Shown: positions 36,644 through 46,815, counted from the stretch's first letter. The stretch: DNA of 64,000 bases from Planctomycetota bacterium (GCA_020426005.1 JAGQQW010000004.1:1-64000); one strand, 5' to 3'. Numbers and translations are program-made. Notes: generated by a model from the letters alone, not told the origin.

Positions 36644-39600
36644 TCAGCGAGCGCGTTCCAGGATGCGCTTCTCCAGTCGTGCCCGCGCCGCGCCGAGCGC
36701 GTCGCGCGGCGACGTCGTCGAACGACCGCTCCAATCGCTCACGGTGAAGTCCGCCTCCGAAAGACTCAGTCCCATGATGCGAGCGGGCTTTTCGACCCTC
36801 GAGCGCGCGATCTCCCGCCACGACGAGACTTCGAATACGTGCACCGCAAACGTGGAATAGAACGCGATCAGGTCTTCGGATGGCGAGGTCGCGAGGAACT
36901 CCGATCCGAGCAGCCCATTCCAGTTCCGCACGCGCGTCCAGTCCGCGACGCGCCATGCCTCGGCTGCACCCTGATTCGTCGTGACGACGAGCACTCCATG
37001 ACGCACGAGGAAGCGGAGCGACAACGTCCATCCGTCGAACCCTTCGATTCGGTGTGCGAGACGCTGCTCGCGCACGTTCCACACGAGGACCGCCCCCTGC
37101 GGTGCCGCGCTGAACGCAGCGAGACCGCGATCCGGATCGAGCGCACCGAGAAAGAAGTCGTGCGTTTCGTCCGTGATGGCGAGCAAGACATCGCCCGTCG
37201 CTCGATCTCGCACTTCGATCCGTGGTGACGACTTCCCTTGCACGTAAGCAGTCAGCCAATACCACCGTCCACACGGCGAGAACGCCCCGAGGGTCCACGG
37301 CCCCGTCACACGATGCAAGACTCGCTTCTCGCGTAGATCCCATACCGCGACGCGGCCTTCACGGTGCTCGATGCAAAGAAGCCAGCGGCCATCGTCGGAG
37401 AACGTCGCTCTCGGAGGTCGATCGCTGTCTTGGAGAATCTCCGCGACGACGGCTCCGGTGTCACGCGAGCGAACGCGTGTCGGCCGTTCGTTGTCGATCG
37501 TTGCTTCGTGACAGGCGACGAAATCGGGCTGATTCCCGGACCCGATGAAGTAGACCCCACCCACCGGCTCGGCATCGAGAACTGCATCCCGCGTCGGGAG
37601 CGCGTGCACGCGCCACGTTCGGAGCGTCTTGTCTGCCGACGCCGTGACGACCCATCGCCCGTCGTGGGAAAACGCATGATCGAGACAGAGCTGAGGAACG
37701 GGGCGGAGTACCGCGACCTCCCGTAGATCCCGCGTGTCGAGCACACGAATGTCGCGATCGTCGCACGCGAGATAGCGTCCGTCCCGGCTGAACACGGGAG
37801 AACGCGCACCGCGCGCCAATCCGTGCAGGCTCACGGTTCGCAATGCGTCTTGGTCCGTGACATCGACGAGCGCGGCCAACGACCTCCTTTGATCCCGGAA
37901 GTGCATGTAGAGTCCATTCCCCCGCGGCGAAAACGCGACGTCGGTGCACGCGCCATCGAGTCCCTCGTCCACCACGAGGTTCGTGTGCCGCTGACGGTCG
38001 TAGATCCACGCCTGCCGACTCTTGCCTTTCGCGGCGAGGTAGCGCCCGTTCGCGGACATCGTGAGTTGTTCGTCGACGAACTGTCCGGATCGGAGACGCA
38101 CGGACCCGCCTTCGAGACGATGGCGCGAGGTCTTCGGAGCGGTCTCTCCGTACTCGGTCACGACGACCTGCTGATCCGATCCGATACTCGCGACCACACC
38201 ATCGCCATGCACGAGTTGGACGACCGGAACGTCGTGGTGCGAAAACGCATCGCGCCGATCCCACGATGCGACAGCGAATGCGTAGACGACGCCATCGGCG
38301 CCGCCGACCCAGAGTCGTTCCCCGTCGAACGAAACACGCGTGCTCGCGACTCCGACGTCGATGCGAATCGCGACCTCGCCATCGTCGATCCGAAACACGC
38401 GACACACACCGTCGCTACAGGCGGTGGCGACGTGTCGACCGTCGTTCGAGAACGCGAGGTCTTCGATCTGTCCACTGTGCTCGTTCGAGCGCCAGACCTC
38501 GTGCGCGGCTTCGAGATCCCACGCGATCAGCAGCATCGAGTCGTCCGAGGAAACGGCAACGGGTGCCACGGGTGAAGTGACGACGTGGCGTACGTAGTGT
38601 TCGTGCCCGTGTAGCACCGCGGCTGCGTTGTGTTGCGCGAGAGCACCAAAGAGCGCATCCGTGGCTTCGAGACCGGGCGCCTTCTCGGCCCCTTCGATCG
38701 CGAGTTCGAGCGCACGTGCCGGATTCTGGGGAACGATGGCGAGCGCCTGCGCGCTCGCGCGAAGACCCTCGGCACGCACGCGCGCGGCGCGCTCGCTCCG
38801 AAAGCTCTTCTCGGCTTCGATCGCCTTCCAGGTCGCGATCGTCGCTCCGGCGACGAGGCTGAGCAAGGCGATACCGACACCTGCCACGAGGACGCGATTC
38901 CTCTTCACGAACTTGCGAAGCTGGTACGACGCGCTCGGCGGTCGGGCGAGCACCGGTGCATCGCAGAGATACCGCTCGAGATCCTCCGCGAACGCAGCCG
39001 CACTCTGATAGCGCAGCGCAGGATCCTTCTCGAGCGCCCGCAACGTGATCCAATCGAGATCACCGCGCAACGTGCGCGTGAGTGTCGAGGCGTCGATTCC
39101 ACCGAGTCCGTCGAGTACGGTCGTCGTGCGCGTCGCTTCCTGCGTGACTCGAAGGCTCGGTCTCTGCGGATCGACTTCTCGTAGCACACGCCGAAACTCC
39201 TCGTAGCCGCGTTGCAGGATCTGCGCCTCGAATGGCGGTCCACCGGTCAACAACTCGTACAGCAGCACGCCGAGCGTGTAGACATCGCTCCGCGTGTCGA
39301 TCGACGACGTCACCGGGTCGGCTTGCTCCGGACTCATGTAGGCGGGTGTACCGAGAACTCGCCCTTCGATCGTGAGCGACGAGGGTAAGCCAGCTTCGTC
39401 TCCCTGGGGTTGATCCATGTCCCCACCGCCGAACTCGATCTCGAGGACCTTGGCCACACCGAAGTCGATGATCTTCGGAAACGGGGTTCCATCGACACGG
39501 CGGACGAGGATGTTCGAAGGCTTCAGATCCCGATGCACGACGCCTTTGACATGCGCGTGATGCACTCCCCGACAGATTGCAACGAGGAGATCCAGCCGTT

Positions 39601-40102
39601 GTCGAATCGACAGGCGCTCGTTCTTGCAGAACTCGCTCAACGTCGAGCCTTCGACGAATTCCATCGCGAACCACGGCCGCCCGTCGTCGAGCACACCGGC
39701 GTCGTGGATGCGCGCGATGTTCGGATGCTCCATCGCTCCGAGGACGTGACGCTCCGCTTCGAGGCGCGCACGCGCCGACCCGAGGCTGCCTCGCCTCGCG
39801 ATCTTGAGCGCCACGCGACGACGCACCGGATCTTCTTGCAGCGCGAGCCACACCGTGCCCATACCACCTTCGCCGACGACTTCGACGAGGCGATACGGAC
39901 CGATACGATCGCCGGGGCGCAGGTCGTTCGGCTGTCCGGGATCGTCGAGCGGCTCGCCGAGCTCGACTCCCACGAGCGGCGCGAGCAGATGCGCCACGTG
40001 TGGATGGTCCTCGAGCAGCTGCTCGGGCGAACACGGCTCATGGCCGCTCTGCCACGCGTCGAAGACCCGCATCGCTTCGGCGAGCGCTTCGGTCCCGTCC
40101 AT
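36644..40102 (-). CDS. Membrane Ser/Thr protein kinase with WD40 propeller
   Basis: A 1152-residue Hanks-type kinase. The ATG at 40102 starts MDGTEALAEAM; the upstream extension crosses the sigma-factor start and is rejected. Kinase domain about 70-330: GEGGMGTVW (78-86), Lys100 in VALK, HRDLKPSN (190-197), DFG (213-215), GTPAYMSPEQ (251-260). A single TM helix lies at about 403-424, followed by a short coiled coil. WD40-like repeats fill the rest (LAFSNDGRHVATACSDGVCR, HAFSHDGRWVVTASADKTLR). The kinase is cytoplasmic; the propeller should lie across the membrane. It is divergent from an ECF sigma factor gene, a pairing frequent in Planctomycetota, so phosphorylation may control that sigma factor (inference). 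Confidence 0.92.
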   Translation of the reverse strand: MDGTEALAEAMRVFDAWQSGHEPCSPEQLLEDHPHVAHLLAPLVGVELGEPLDDPGQPNDLRPGDRIGPYRLVEVVGEGGMGTVWLALQEDPVRRRVALKIARRGSLGSARARLEAERHVLGAMEHPNIARIHDAGVLDDGRPWFAMEFVEGSTLSEFCKNERLSIRQRLDLLVAICRGVHHAHVKGVVHRDLKPSNILVRRVDGTPFPKIIDFGVAKVLEIEFGGGDMDQPQGDEAGLPSSLTIEGRVLGTPAYMSPEQADPVTSSIDTRSDVYTLGVLLYELLTGGPPFEAQILQRGYEEFRRVLREVDPQRPSLRVTQEATRTTTVLDGLGGIDASTLTRTLRGDLDWITLRALEKDPALRYQSAAAFAEDLERYLCDAPVLARPPSASYQLRKFVKRNRVLVAGVGIALLSLVAGATIATWKAIEAEKSFRSERAARVRAEGLRASAQALAIVPQNPARALELAIEGAEKAPGLEATDALFGALAQHNAAAVLHGHEHYVRHVVTSPVAPVAVSSDDSMLLIAWDLEAAHEVWRSNEHSGQIEDLAFSNDGRHVATACSDGVCRVFRIDDGEVAIRIDVGVASTRVSFDGERLWVGGADGVVYAFAVASWDRRDAFSHHDVPVVQLVHGDGVVASIGSDQQVVVTEYGETAPKTSRHRLEGGSVRLRSGQFVDEQLTMSANGRYLAAKGKSRQAWIYDRQRHTNLVVDEGLDGACTDVAFSPRGNGLYMHFRDQRRSLAALVDVTDQDALRTVSLHGLARGARSPVFSRDGRYLACDDRDIRVLDTRDLREVAVLRPVPQLCLDHAFSHDGRWVVTASADKTLRTWRVHALPTRDAVLDAEPVGGVYFIGSGNQPDFVACHEATIDNERPTRVRSRDTGAVVAEILQDSDRPPRATFSDDGRWLLCIEHREGRVAVWDLREKRVLHRVTGPWTLGAFSPCGRWYWLTAYVQGKSSPRIEVRDRATGDVLLAITDETHDFFLGALDPDRGLAAFSAAPQGAVLVWNVREQRLAHRIEGFDGWTLSLRFLVRHGVLVVTTNQGAAEAWRVADWTRVRNWNGLLGSEFLATSPSEDLIAFYSTFAVHVFEVSSWREIARSRVEKPARIMGLSLSEADFTVSDWSGRSTTSPRDALGAARARLEKRILERAR

Positions 40103-40161
40103 GGTCACGCGGGTTTCCTCGATCGCATACGGCTCATGAAGAGCGCTATCATGCGCGCTGC

Positions 40162-40842
40162 ATGAGCGATCGCGCCACGACAGGACCGAGCGAAAGGGCA
40201 AGACCCGAAGGCCCTGAGCCCCGAGGCGACGTCACCCGAGAGTTGCTTCAAGAGTGGTATCGCGGGAGCCGGGAAGCGCTCGACACCCTGCTGCAACGCG
40301 ATCTGGTTTGGCTGCAGTCGTACGTGCGTGACAGGCTCGGCGAACGCTTGCGCCAGAAGCACGAGACCATGGACATCGTGCAAGAAGCCGCGGTCGACAT
40401 CCTGCGCTATGGCCCGCGCTTCCTCATCTCGGATCGGCGTCAGTTCCGCTCGCTTCTCGGCAAGATCCTCGAGAACAACCTGCGCGACTTGCATCGGCGT
40501 AGCCTCTCTCAGCGACGGAACGTGGACCGCGAACGCGCACTGCCATCGGAAACCATGCTCGACCTCGATGGCCGGCATGCCGAGGCTCCGCGTCCGGACG
40601 AGAACGTCGCGCGCGACGACTTCCGTTGCTGGATCCGCCTCGCGCTCGAGTTCTTGGACGACGCCGATCGTTCCATCATCGTGATGCGACAGTTCGAGGA
40701 TCGGTCGTTCAAGGACATTGGTGAAGAGCTCGCGTGTGATCCCGACACGGCGAGGATGCGCTTCCATCGAGCGTTGCCGAAACTCGCAGACAAGATCCGG
40801 CAGCTCCGCAACGGCAAGATCGACACGTTGCTCGACTTCTGA
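40162..40842 (+). CDS. ECF-type RNA polymerase sigma factor
   Basis: A 226-residue sigma-70 family protein. Sigma region 2 covers about residues 28-112 (LVWLQSYVRDRLGERLRQKH, MDIVQEAAVDILRYGPRF, LLGKILENNLRDLHRR). Region 4 covers about 160-215 (EFLDDADRSIIVMRQFEDRS, FKDIGEELACDPDTARMRFH). ATG 40162 follows the divergent kinase start by only 59 bp. No anti-sigma factor is present. Together with the kinase this resembles the Planctomycetota ECF groups thought to be controlled by Ser/Thr kinases. The target regulon is not visible. Confidence 0.9.
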   Translation: MSDRATTGPSERARPEGPEPRGDVTRELLQEWYRGSREALDTLLQRDLVWLQSYVRDRLGERLRQKHETMDIVQEAAVDILRYGPRFLISDRRQFRSLLGKILENNLRDLHRRSLSQRRNVDRERALPSETMLDLDGRHAEAPRPDENVARDDFRCWIRLALEFLDDADRSIIVMRQFEDRSFKDIGEELACDPDTARMRFHRALPKLADKIRQLRNGKIDTLLDF

Positions 40843-40848
40843 GCCCAT

Positions 40849-40870
40849 CACTGCACGGTCACTGCACGGT
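40849..40870. repeat. 11-bp tandem repeat at the FG-GAP gene stop
   Basis: CACTGCACGGT occurs twice head-to-tail (40849-40859, 40860-40870). It spans the stop codon of the minus-strand gene in the gap between two convergent genes. The flanks CATCAC (40846-40851) and GTGATG (40869-40874) could pair as a weak hairpin. Confidence 0.6.
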
Positions 40871-43576
40871 GATGTCGAGCGCACTCGTCGCGCTCAACAG
40901 CCTTCCTGCGCACGGCAGTGGATTGATCCAGAGCGACTGCGTGGCGAACCGCACGCCCTGCGCACCGGCGAGTGGCAACGGTAGATCGAAGCGCCCATTC
41001 GTGTCGGAGGCGATCACGAGCGTGAAGAACGCCGGATCGAACACGTCTACGTGCACGATCGCACCGAACAGGTAGAGCCCGGCGCCGTTCGCTCTACCGG
41101 AGAACGCCTGAACTCCCACCGCCACCCGCGGTGCGTGTTCGGACACGAGGCGGAAGCCCGAGTTCGTGTGTACGGGTCGCGAGTTGACGTTGAGCGAAGG
41201 CGCTGGCTGCGTGCACGTCGTTGGCGCACCGACCCTTGCGACACCGATCGGGAGCGCGCGACCGAACCCGAGGTCTTCGGGCTTCCACACATGCAGCCCG
41301 GTCACGAGTCGCGCCAAGAACTCCGCACGCCCATCGCCGTCGAGATCCGCGGTCTGCATCGTGTCCGTGTAGGGCAACAGACCGTAGAGGTTGTAATCAC
41401 CGACGTACTCTACGGCTGGCATCGTCGTCCACTTGGAGCCATCGAACTTCGACGCGGTCAAGCCCCAGTAGTAGCGCGCGAGCACTTCGCTTCGACCGTC
41501 ACCATCCAGATCGGCGCATTGGATCGTGCGCCAGTTCTGCACGAGGTCGAAGCGGTTGGCGTTGCTGAGCAGGCCGATTCCCGCGAGCTGCGTGAATGCT
41601 CCATTCGAGTAGCGATACGCGAACATGCCGGTTGCGAAGCGAATCAGCACTTCGTCGGTTCCATCGCCGTCGATGTCCGCGGCCTGGAGTGTGCCGTAGT
41701 ACTCGGGACGATCGAAGCCGAGCGCGTCGCTGATGTTGATCGTCGCCGACAACCGGATCCACGCAGTGCCGTGGAAGCGATACACCAAGAGTCCGCCTGC
41801 AGCACGCCCGAGGACTTCGGCTCGACCGTCGCCATCCAGGTCGGCGGTCTGGATCGTCTCGTAGTACTGTGGCTTGTCGAAACCGGCCGCGTCACTGAAC
41901 GGCACCGAACCAGGCATCTGCTGCCACTTGGAACCGTCGAACTTCCAAGCGAAGAGACCTTCTTGGGTACGCGCGAGCAACTCGTCGCGCCCATCGGCAT
42001 CGATGTCGGCAGTTTGGATCGTCTCATAGTGTCCAGGGAAGTCGAAGATGTACGTCCTCAGCGCGATCGATCCCGGAAGTTGGTACCAAGTCGCCCCATC
42101 ATGGCGATACGCGAACAATCCGGCCTTCCTGCGCACGAGAAGCTCGTCCCTTCCGTCTCCATCGACGTCGGCCGTCTGGATCGTCCGGTACACGCTCGCA
42201 GCGCCATAGCCCTGAGAATCGCCGAACGGCAGAACACCGGGCAACTGTGTGCCATCGCTGTTCCACGCAAGAAGGCCAGCCGCACTGCGGGCGATGATTT
42301 CGGCCTTGCCGTCGCCATCGAGATCACAAGTCTGGATCGTCTCGTAGTAGCTCGGTTTCGTATTCCAATACGTGGCGTCGCTCAGAGGGAGAAGCGCCTT
42401 GGCCGGCGGGAATCGAACGTCCCTCCCACCGTAGTGCACCGAGTACGACTCGACTTCGATCAAGTCGTTGCGAAAACCCCGATCGACCGAGACCTGAGTC
42501 ATGCGACCGCGCTTCGAGACGTGGACGCAGGATGCGCTACCGCGTGCAGCGAACGACGAATCCGCGATATCGTAGGTCCGCACCGCACCGATGAAGTCGA
42601 GCTGACTGCCGTTGTTCGAACTCGCGACTTGAACGGCCTGATAGTCGTCGACTGACGGCGCAACGCTGAGGTGCACGGGCACCGCAGAGCCCTCGACGCG
42701 AACCGGGACGATCGTGTCACCACGGAAGGACACACCGGTCGTCGTCGCAGGAGTCCACTTGGCGGCATCCGGCACCATGTCGGTCGCATAGAAGTAGAAC
42801 GTCCGGCTCCCATCGCCGAGCGACATGTAGTAATGAGCGCCGACCTTGCCTGCCCACAGGTTCGAGAGGTCCGACAGCGCTGGCGCGATCGTGCGGAGCT
42901 CGATCTTGCCGAGGTACTTGGGCGCTTCGGGATTCGCGACGTCGTAGAAGAGCACCGCGTCCGGGGCAGCGTTCGGGCCGATCTGTAGTTTGGCGTTCGA
43001 GTTGCCAGGCCAGTTCTGCCCCGCGATCACGAGGATGTCACCGATCACCGACATGTCGCCGGGGTGGTTGTATTGACCGGCAACCGCGAATTGATGAAAC
43101 GTCTCGTGATGGACGCCGACTCCATCGACCTTCGAAGCGACGCCATAGATCTCGTGTTCGTTGGGGGCCTTCGCGAGGTTCTCCGTCTCGAGCACGAAGA
43201 AGTGACCCGAGTTGTCCTGGCTGTGTGTCACCGCGAAGTACGCCTTGCCCTGGCTCCAATCACCGATCGGCTCGACGTCTTGCACGTGCTCCTGCGGATA
43301 GGTCAGGATCTCGGTGAGCTTGGGACCGCCGTTCGCGACCGGCGGAATGACTCCACGCGCAAAGACGAGTTTCTCGTGCGTCGCACCGGGGAGATCCAGT
43401 CGTACCGATCCCCCGATCCCGCCGACGGGCACTGGGCCGAACTTCGCGCCCGTGCGCACCATGCCCGCCGTGAGGTTGTCGCCGGATAGGACTTGGGTCG
43501 TCGGTCGTTGAGCGAGGCAAGACGTCGCGAGCAGAGCCGCGGCGGCGATTCTGAGGATGGTCGGGTTCGTGGTCAT
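40859..43576 (-). CDS. Large secreted protein with seven FG-GAP-type repeats
   Basis: A 905-residue protein. ATG 43576 gives a signal peptide (ILRIAAAALLATSCLAQ). Residues about 60-420 resemble LVIVD/beta-propeller secreted proteins (GDMSVIGDILVIAGQNW, AVLFYDVANPEAPKYLG). Residues about 435-775 carry seven tandem repeats of around 50 residues with the pattern Y-x-T-I-Q-x-A-D-x-D-G-D-G-x-x-E-(L/V)-L, for example TIQTADVDGDGRDELLVRR. Each has a calcium-type DxDGDG loop. The last 120 residues are a beta-rich module (GRFDLPLPLAGAQGVRFATQ). Probably cell-surface or secreted; ligand unknown. It is convergent with the sigma-factor gene. Confidence 0.85.
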   Translation of the reverse strand: MTTNPTILRIAAAALLATSCLAQRPTTQVLSGDNLTAGMVRTGAKFGPVPVGGIGGSVRLDLPGATHEKLVFARGVIPPVANGGPKLTEILTYPQEHVQDVEPIGDWSQGKAYFAVTHSQDNSGHFFVLETENLAKAPNEHEIYGVASKVDGVGVHHETFHQFAVAGQYNHPGDMSVIGDILVIAGQNWPGNSNAKLQIGPNAAPDAVLFYDVANPEAPKYLGKIELRTIAPALSDLSNLWAGKVGAHYYMSLGDGSRTFYFYATDMVPDAAKWTPATTTGVSFRGDTIVPVRVEGSAVPVHLSVAPSVDDYQAVQVASSNNGSQLDFIGAVRTYDIADSSFAARGSASCVHVSKRGRMTQVSVDRGFRNDLIEVESYSVHYGGRDVRFPPAKALLPLSDATYWNTKPSYYETIQTCDLDGDGKAEIIARSAAGLLAWNSDGTQLPGVLPFGDSQGYGAASVYRTIQTADVDGDGRDELLVRRKAGLFAYRHDGATWYQLPGSIALRTYIFDFPGHYETIQTADIDADGRDELLARTQEGLFAWKFDGSKWQQMPGSVPFSDAAGFDKPQYYETIQTADLDGDGRAEVLGRAAGGLLVYRFHGTAWIRLSATINISDALGFDRPEYYGTLQAADIDGDGTDEVLIRFATGMFAYRYSNGAFTQLAGIGLLSNANRFDLVQNWRTIQCADLDGDGRSEVLARYYWGLTASKFDGSKWTTMPAVEYVGDYNLYGLLPYTDTMQTADLDGDGRAEFLARLVTGLHVWKPEDLGFGRALPIGVARVGAPTTCTQPAPSLNVNSRPVHTNSGFRLVSEHAPRVAVGVQAFSGRANGAGLYLFGAIVHVDVFDPAFFTLVIASDTNGRFDLPLPLAGAQGVRFATQSLWINPLPCAGRLLSATSALDITVQ

Positions 43577-43951
43577 CGATCGAGCGCTCCGGGGAGATGG
43601 TTCGCACGAGACAGCGCAGTCCGCCCCCCGCCACCGAACGCCAATCTTCGGAAATCCGCTCGCGAAGCCCGACGTGGCTCCGCGCAAGGTCCGAGCGAGG
43701 CTCCGAGCGAGAGGCTCCGTCGGGCCCGATCTGTCACGGAGACGTAACCGCAGTGCACGGTCTCACGGCGGCGCCAGCGCCTGCGATCGCGCCCGCGTCC
43801 CGGCGGCATCGCCTTTGGACCATGCTCGTCTCGAGAGGCACGCACCTTGCTGGGTTTGAAGCGCCGGCCGAGAAGCCGAGCACGCACGCGCCTGGCCGAC
43901 CCCGAAAGCCTCGACACATCCTGGTCATGTGCTGCCACAGGAGCCTCACCC
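43577..43951. other. Long divergent intergenic region, no gene seen
   Basis: 375 bp between two divergent secreted-protein genes. The open frames here are upstream extensions of those genes or GC-rich shadows without a recognisable product. An AGGAG at 43939-43943, 8 nt before the ATG of the plus-strand gene, is the only clear signal. Both promoters must lie here. Confidence 0.6.
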
Positions 43952-46798
43952 ATGCCTGCTTCGAAGTTCGTTCGCCTTTCCGCCATCCTCGCCGTCAGTG
44001 TCGCGCCGCTCACAGCACAAGCGAGTCTCGTCCACGACCTCGATCCAACGCCCGTGGTCACGAGTTCGGATCCGGTAGCGGGACGCGACGCGGGCTTCGT
44101 GAAGCTCGGGACATCGTCACGAATCCTCTGCACGGCCAAGCTACGGCGGGATGCGCGGAGCCTCGTGCGCTTCGACGTGACGAGCGGTCAATCGACTGTC
44201 CTCGTTCCCGAACTCGGCTATGCACTGCCCGTCTTCACCGCCAACGCGATCGCCGAACTCGGTGCTTCGCGCGCGATTCTGACCGTCTTCGATCCTGCGA
44301 CGGGTCCTGGACTCGCGACGACGGATGGTACGGCTGCAGGTACGACGCTGGCTGTGTCCGGGATCACGACGACCGCGTTGACGCCATTCGGCGCGCGTGT
44401 CTTGTTCGTGACGACGACGATGAACGGGAACACGCTCCACGTGAGTGACGGTACGGCAGCCGGGACGCTCGCTCTCGGAACATGGCAAGGCGTGAATCCG
44501 AAGCCCTTGCACGTCGATCCAGCGGGCAAGTTCGCGTACTTCGTGGTGACGACATCGTCGAACGGATCCGAACTCGGCTTCACCGACGGAACACCTCAGG
44601 GCACACGCCTGATCGACATCCGCGCGGGAAGCGGTTCGAGCACACCTTCGAGCATGATCGCTCTCGATCCACTGCGCGTCGTCTTCGCTGCGGATGACGG
44701 AGTCCGCGGCCGCGAACTGTGGATCAGCGACGGCACGGCCAGCGGAACGAAGTTGGTCGTGGACATCGTGCAGGGCATTGGTTCGAGTAATCCCGAGGAC
44801 TTCGTGTGGCTCGGAACCAAGCTCTACTTCGAAGCACGACGCACGGGTCTACCTGCAGCGCTCTTCACGACGGACGGCACGACGACAGGCACGACACACG
44901 CGCTCGACTTGACCGCGCCGACGTCCGTGTTCGAAGAACCGACCGTGCACAACGGTCGCGTCTACTTTCGCGGCCTCGACGCACAACGTGGCGAAGAACT
45001 CTTCGCGACGGATGGCACGTTTGGCGGCACGAAGCTCGTCTCCGACATCGCCGGCGGAGCATCGTCATCCTCACCACGCGCATTCGTATCGACCCAGTTA
45101 GGCCTCTGCTTCTGTGCGTCGACCCCTACGCACGGTGAGGAGTTGTGGCTGAGCCAGGGCACGCCCAGTTCGACGCAACTTCTCGCGGACATCAACCCGG
45201 GCACAGCCTCCAGTGATATCGCTCATCTGACGGAAGTCGTTCCCGGACGAGTCGCGATGATCGCATTCGATGCCGCGCACGGTCGCGAGCTCTGGACTTC
45301 TGGCGGCACGACTGCATCCACGCAGCGCCAGGACCTCTTCGACGTGCCAGGCGCGACGGCAGATTCGAACCCACGCGACATCGTCCGCATCGCCGACCGA
45401 GTCGCGATGATTGCGGAGCGCAATGACACGCTGTCGGTGTGGTCGAGTTCCCCTTCGTCGGCGGGGCCGACCGAGGTCCTGAAGCTCGGAAGCGCGAATG
45501 CGTTCCCCAACGTGATCGCGGACCTGCTCGCCCAGGACGGCCACGCGCTGCTTCGGTACTATCCGGCTTCGACGACCGGAGATCTGTGGACGACCGACGG
45601 CACGGTCGCGAACACCCGCGTCCTGCGTGCAGGCTTTGCCCCGCTCCTGAGCGTGATCGATGGCAATCGGTGCTTCTACCACTCCGGTACGGAGGTCGGC
45701 GTCCTCGACGGCAGGACGGGCACGAGCGTGCGCCTTGCGAGTGCCACATCCCCCGTGCCGATTCGTGCATCACGCGCCAATCGGCGAGGGGAGTTCCTCT
45801 TCGAAACCAACGGTGAGCTTCGGATCAGCGACGGAACCGTCTCGGGAACGCGAAGCTTCTACAAGTTCTGCACCTCTCTGCCGTGCAGCAACTCGCGTGA
45901 CTACGTGCCCCTCGGGCAATCTTGGATCTTCAGCGCATCGACTGCGGCGAGCGGCACGGAAGTGTGGGTCAGCGACGGCACGGCCGCCGGAACGCGACTA
46001 CTGCGAGACATCGATCCCGGCGTGGGCGACTCCTTTCCCGAAGAGTTCTGCGTGCAGAACGGCCGTGTCTATTTCGAATGTCGACATCCGCAGTTCGGTC
46101 GTGAGCTGTGGAGCACCGACGGCACGACGAGCGGAACCCAGATCGTGCTCGACGCGATCCCGGGTACGGGCAGCCTCGATCCGCGCCACCTGACACCCGT
46201 CGGAACCGACCGGATCTACTTCGCAGGGAACGTTCCCGGCCTCGGTCGAGAGCTCTGCCTGTACGACACGCGAACGAGCACGTTCTCGATCGCCGCCGAC
46301 GTGCGGCCGGGTTTGCCGTCGAGCGCGCCTTCCAATACCGGCCCGTTCGCCGTGATCGGCAGCAAGGTACACTTCGTGGCCGACGACGGCGTCCACGGTC
46401 GCGAGCTCTGGTCCTTCGACAACGGTGCCACGTCGACTCCATTCGGAACCGCTTGTGCGCAGCTCGCTCTCGACGCATCGACGGATCCGCGTCTCGGCTC
46501 GACGGTCGTCCTGACATCGAACAGCCCTTCGACGAGAGTGCACGTCACTCTGCTCGGCACGCCGGACTTCGCAGGGCTCGCATTGAATGCGATGGGCTGC
46601 CGTGCCTACGTCGCGCTCGCGTCGTATCACGCCGTGTTCTCCGTCGGACTCGGCACGACGAGTTCGTTCTCGGTGCCGATCCCGAACTCGTCGTCCCTGC
46701 TCGGTATCCGTGCGGCTCTGCAAACGATCGCGATCGACCCGAACAGTCCATCGACGATCGAGAGTTCGAACGGCCTCGACTGGACACTCGGGCGATGA
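43952..46798 (+). CDS. Secreted ELWxxDGT-repeat protein with shared C-terminal module
   Basis: A 948-residue protein. ATG 43952 follows AGGAG at 8 nt, and the signal peptide is LSAILAVSVAPLTAQA. About twelve ELWxxDGTxxGT-type repeats run through residues 80-800: LATTDGTAAGTTL, ELWISDGTASGTKLVVDI, ELFATDGTFGGTKLVSDI, EVWVSDGTAAGTRLLRDI, ELWSTDGTTSGTQIVLDA. The repeats are a known family of secreted proteins (ELWxxDGT repeat), predicted beta-propeller-like, with no known enzyme activity. The C-terminal part (FGTACAQLALDASTDPRLGS, then VPIPNSSSLLGIRAALQ, SNGLDWTLG) is the shared module. It is paired in function with 47165-49972, which lies beyond a small minus-strand gene. Confidence 0.88.
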   Translation: MPASKFVRLSAILAVSVAPLTAQASLVHDLDPTPVVTSSDPVAGRDAGFVKLGTSSRILCTAKLRRDARSLVRFDVTSGQSTVLVPELGYALPVFTANAIAELGASRAILTVFDPATGPGLATTDGTAAGTTLAVSGITTTALTPFGARVLFVTTTMNGNTLHVSDGTAAGTLALGTWQGVNPKPLHVDPAGKFAYFVVTTSSNGSELGFTDGTPQGTRLIDIRAGSGSSTPSSMIALDPLRVVFAADDGVRGRELWISDGTASGTKLVVDIVQGIGSSNPEDFVWLGTKLYFEARRTGLPAALFTTDGTTTGTTHALDLTAPTSVFEEPTVHNGRVYFRGLDAQRGEELFATDGTFGGTKLVSDIAGGASSSSPRAFVSTQLGLCFCASTPTHGEELWLSQGTPSSTQLLADINPGTASSDIAHLTEVVPGRVAMIAFDAAHGRELWTSGGTTASTQRQDLFDVPGATADSNPRDIVRIADRVAMIAERNDTLSVWSSSPSSAGPTEVLKLGSANAFPNVIADLLAQDGHALLRYYPASTTGDLWTTDGTVANTRVLRAGFAPLLSVIDGNRCFYHSGTEVGVLDGRTGTSVRLASATSPVPIRASRANRRGEFLFETNGELRISDGTVSGTRSFYKFCTSLPCSNSRDYVPLGQSWIFSASTAASGTEVWVSDGTAAGTRLLRDIDPGVGDSFPEEFCVQNGRVYFECRHPQFGRELWSTDGTTSGTQIVLDAIPGTGSLDPRHLTPVGTDRIYFAGNVPGLGRELCLYDTRTSTFSIAADVRPGLPSSAPSNTGPFAVIGSKVHFVADDGVHGRELWSFDNGATSTPFGTACAQLALDASTDPRLGSTVVLTSNSPSTRVHVTLLGTPDFAGLALNAMGCRAYVALASYHAVFSVGLGTTSSFSVPIPNSSSLLGIRAALQTIAIDPNSPSTIESSNGLDWTLGR

Positions 46799-46815
46799 GC
46801 CGAGCACTCGACGAT

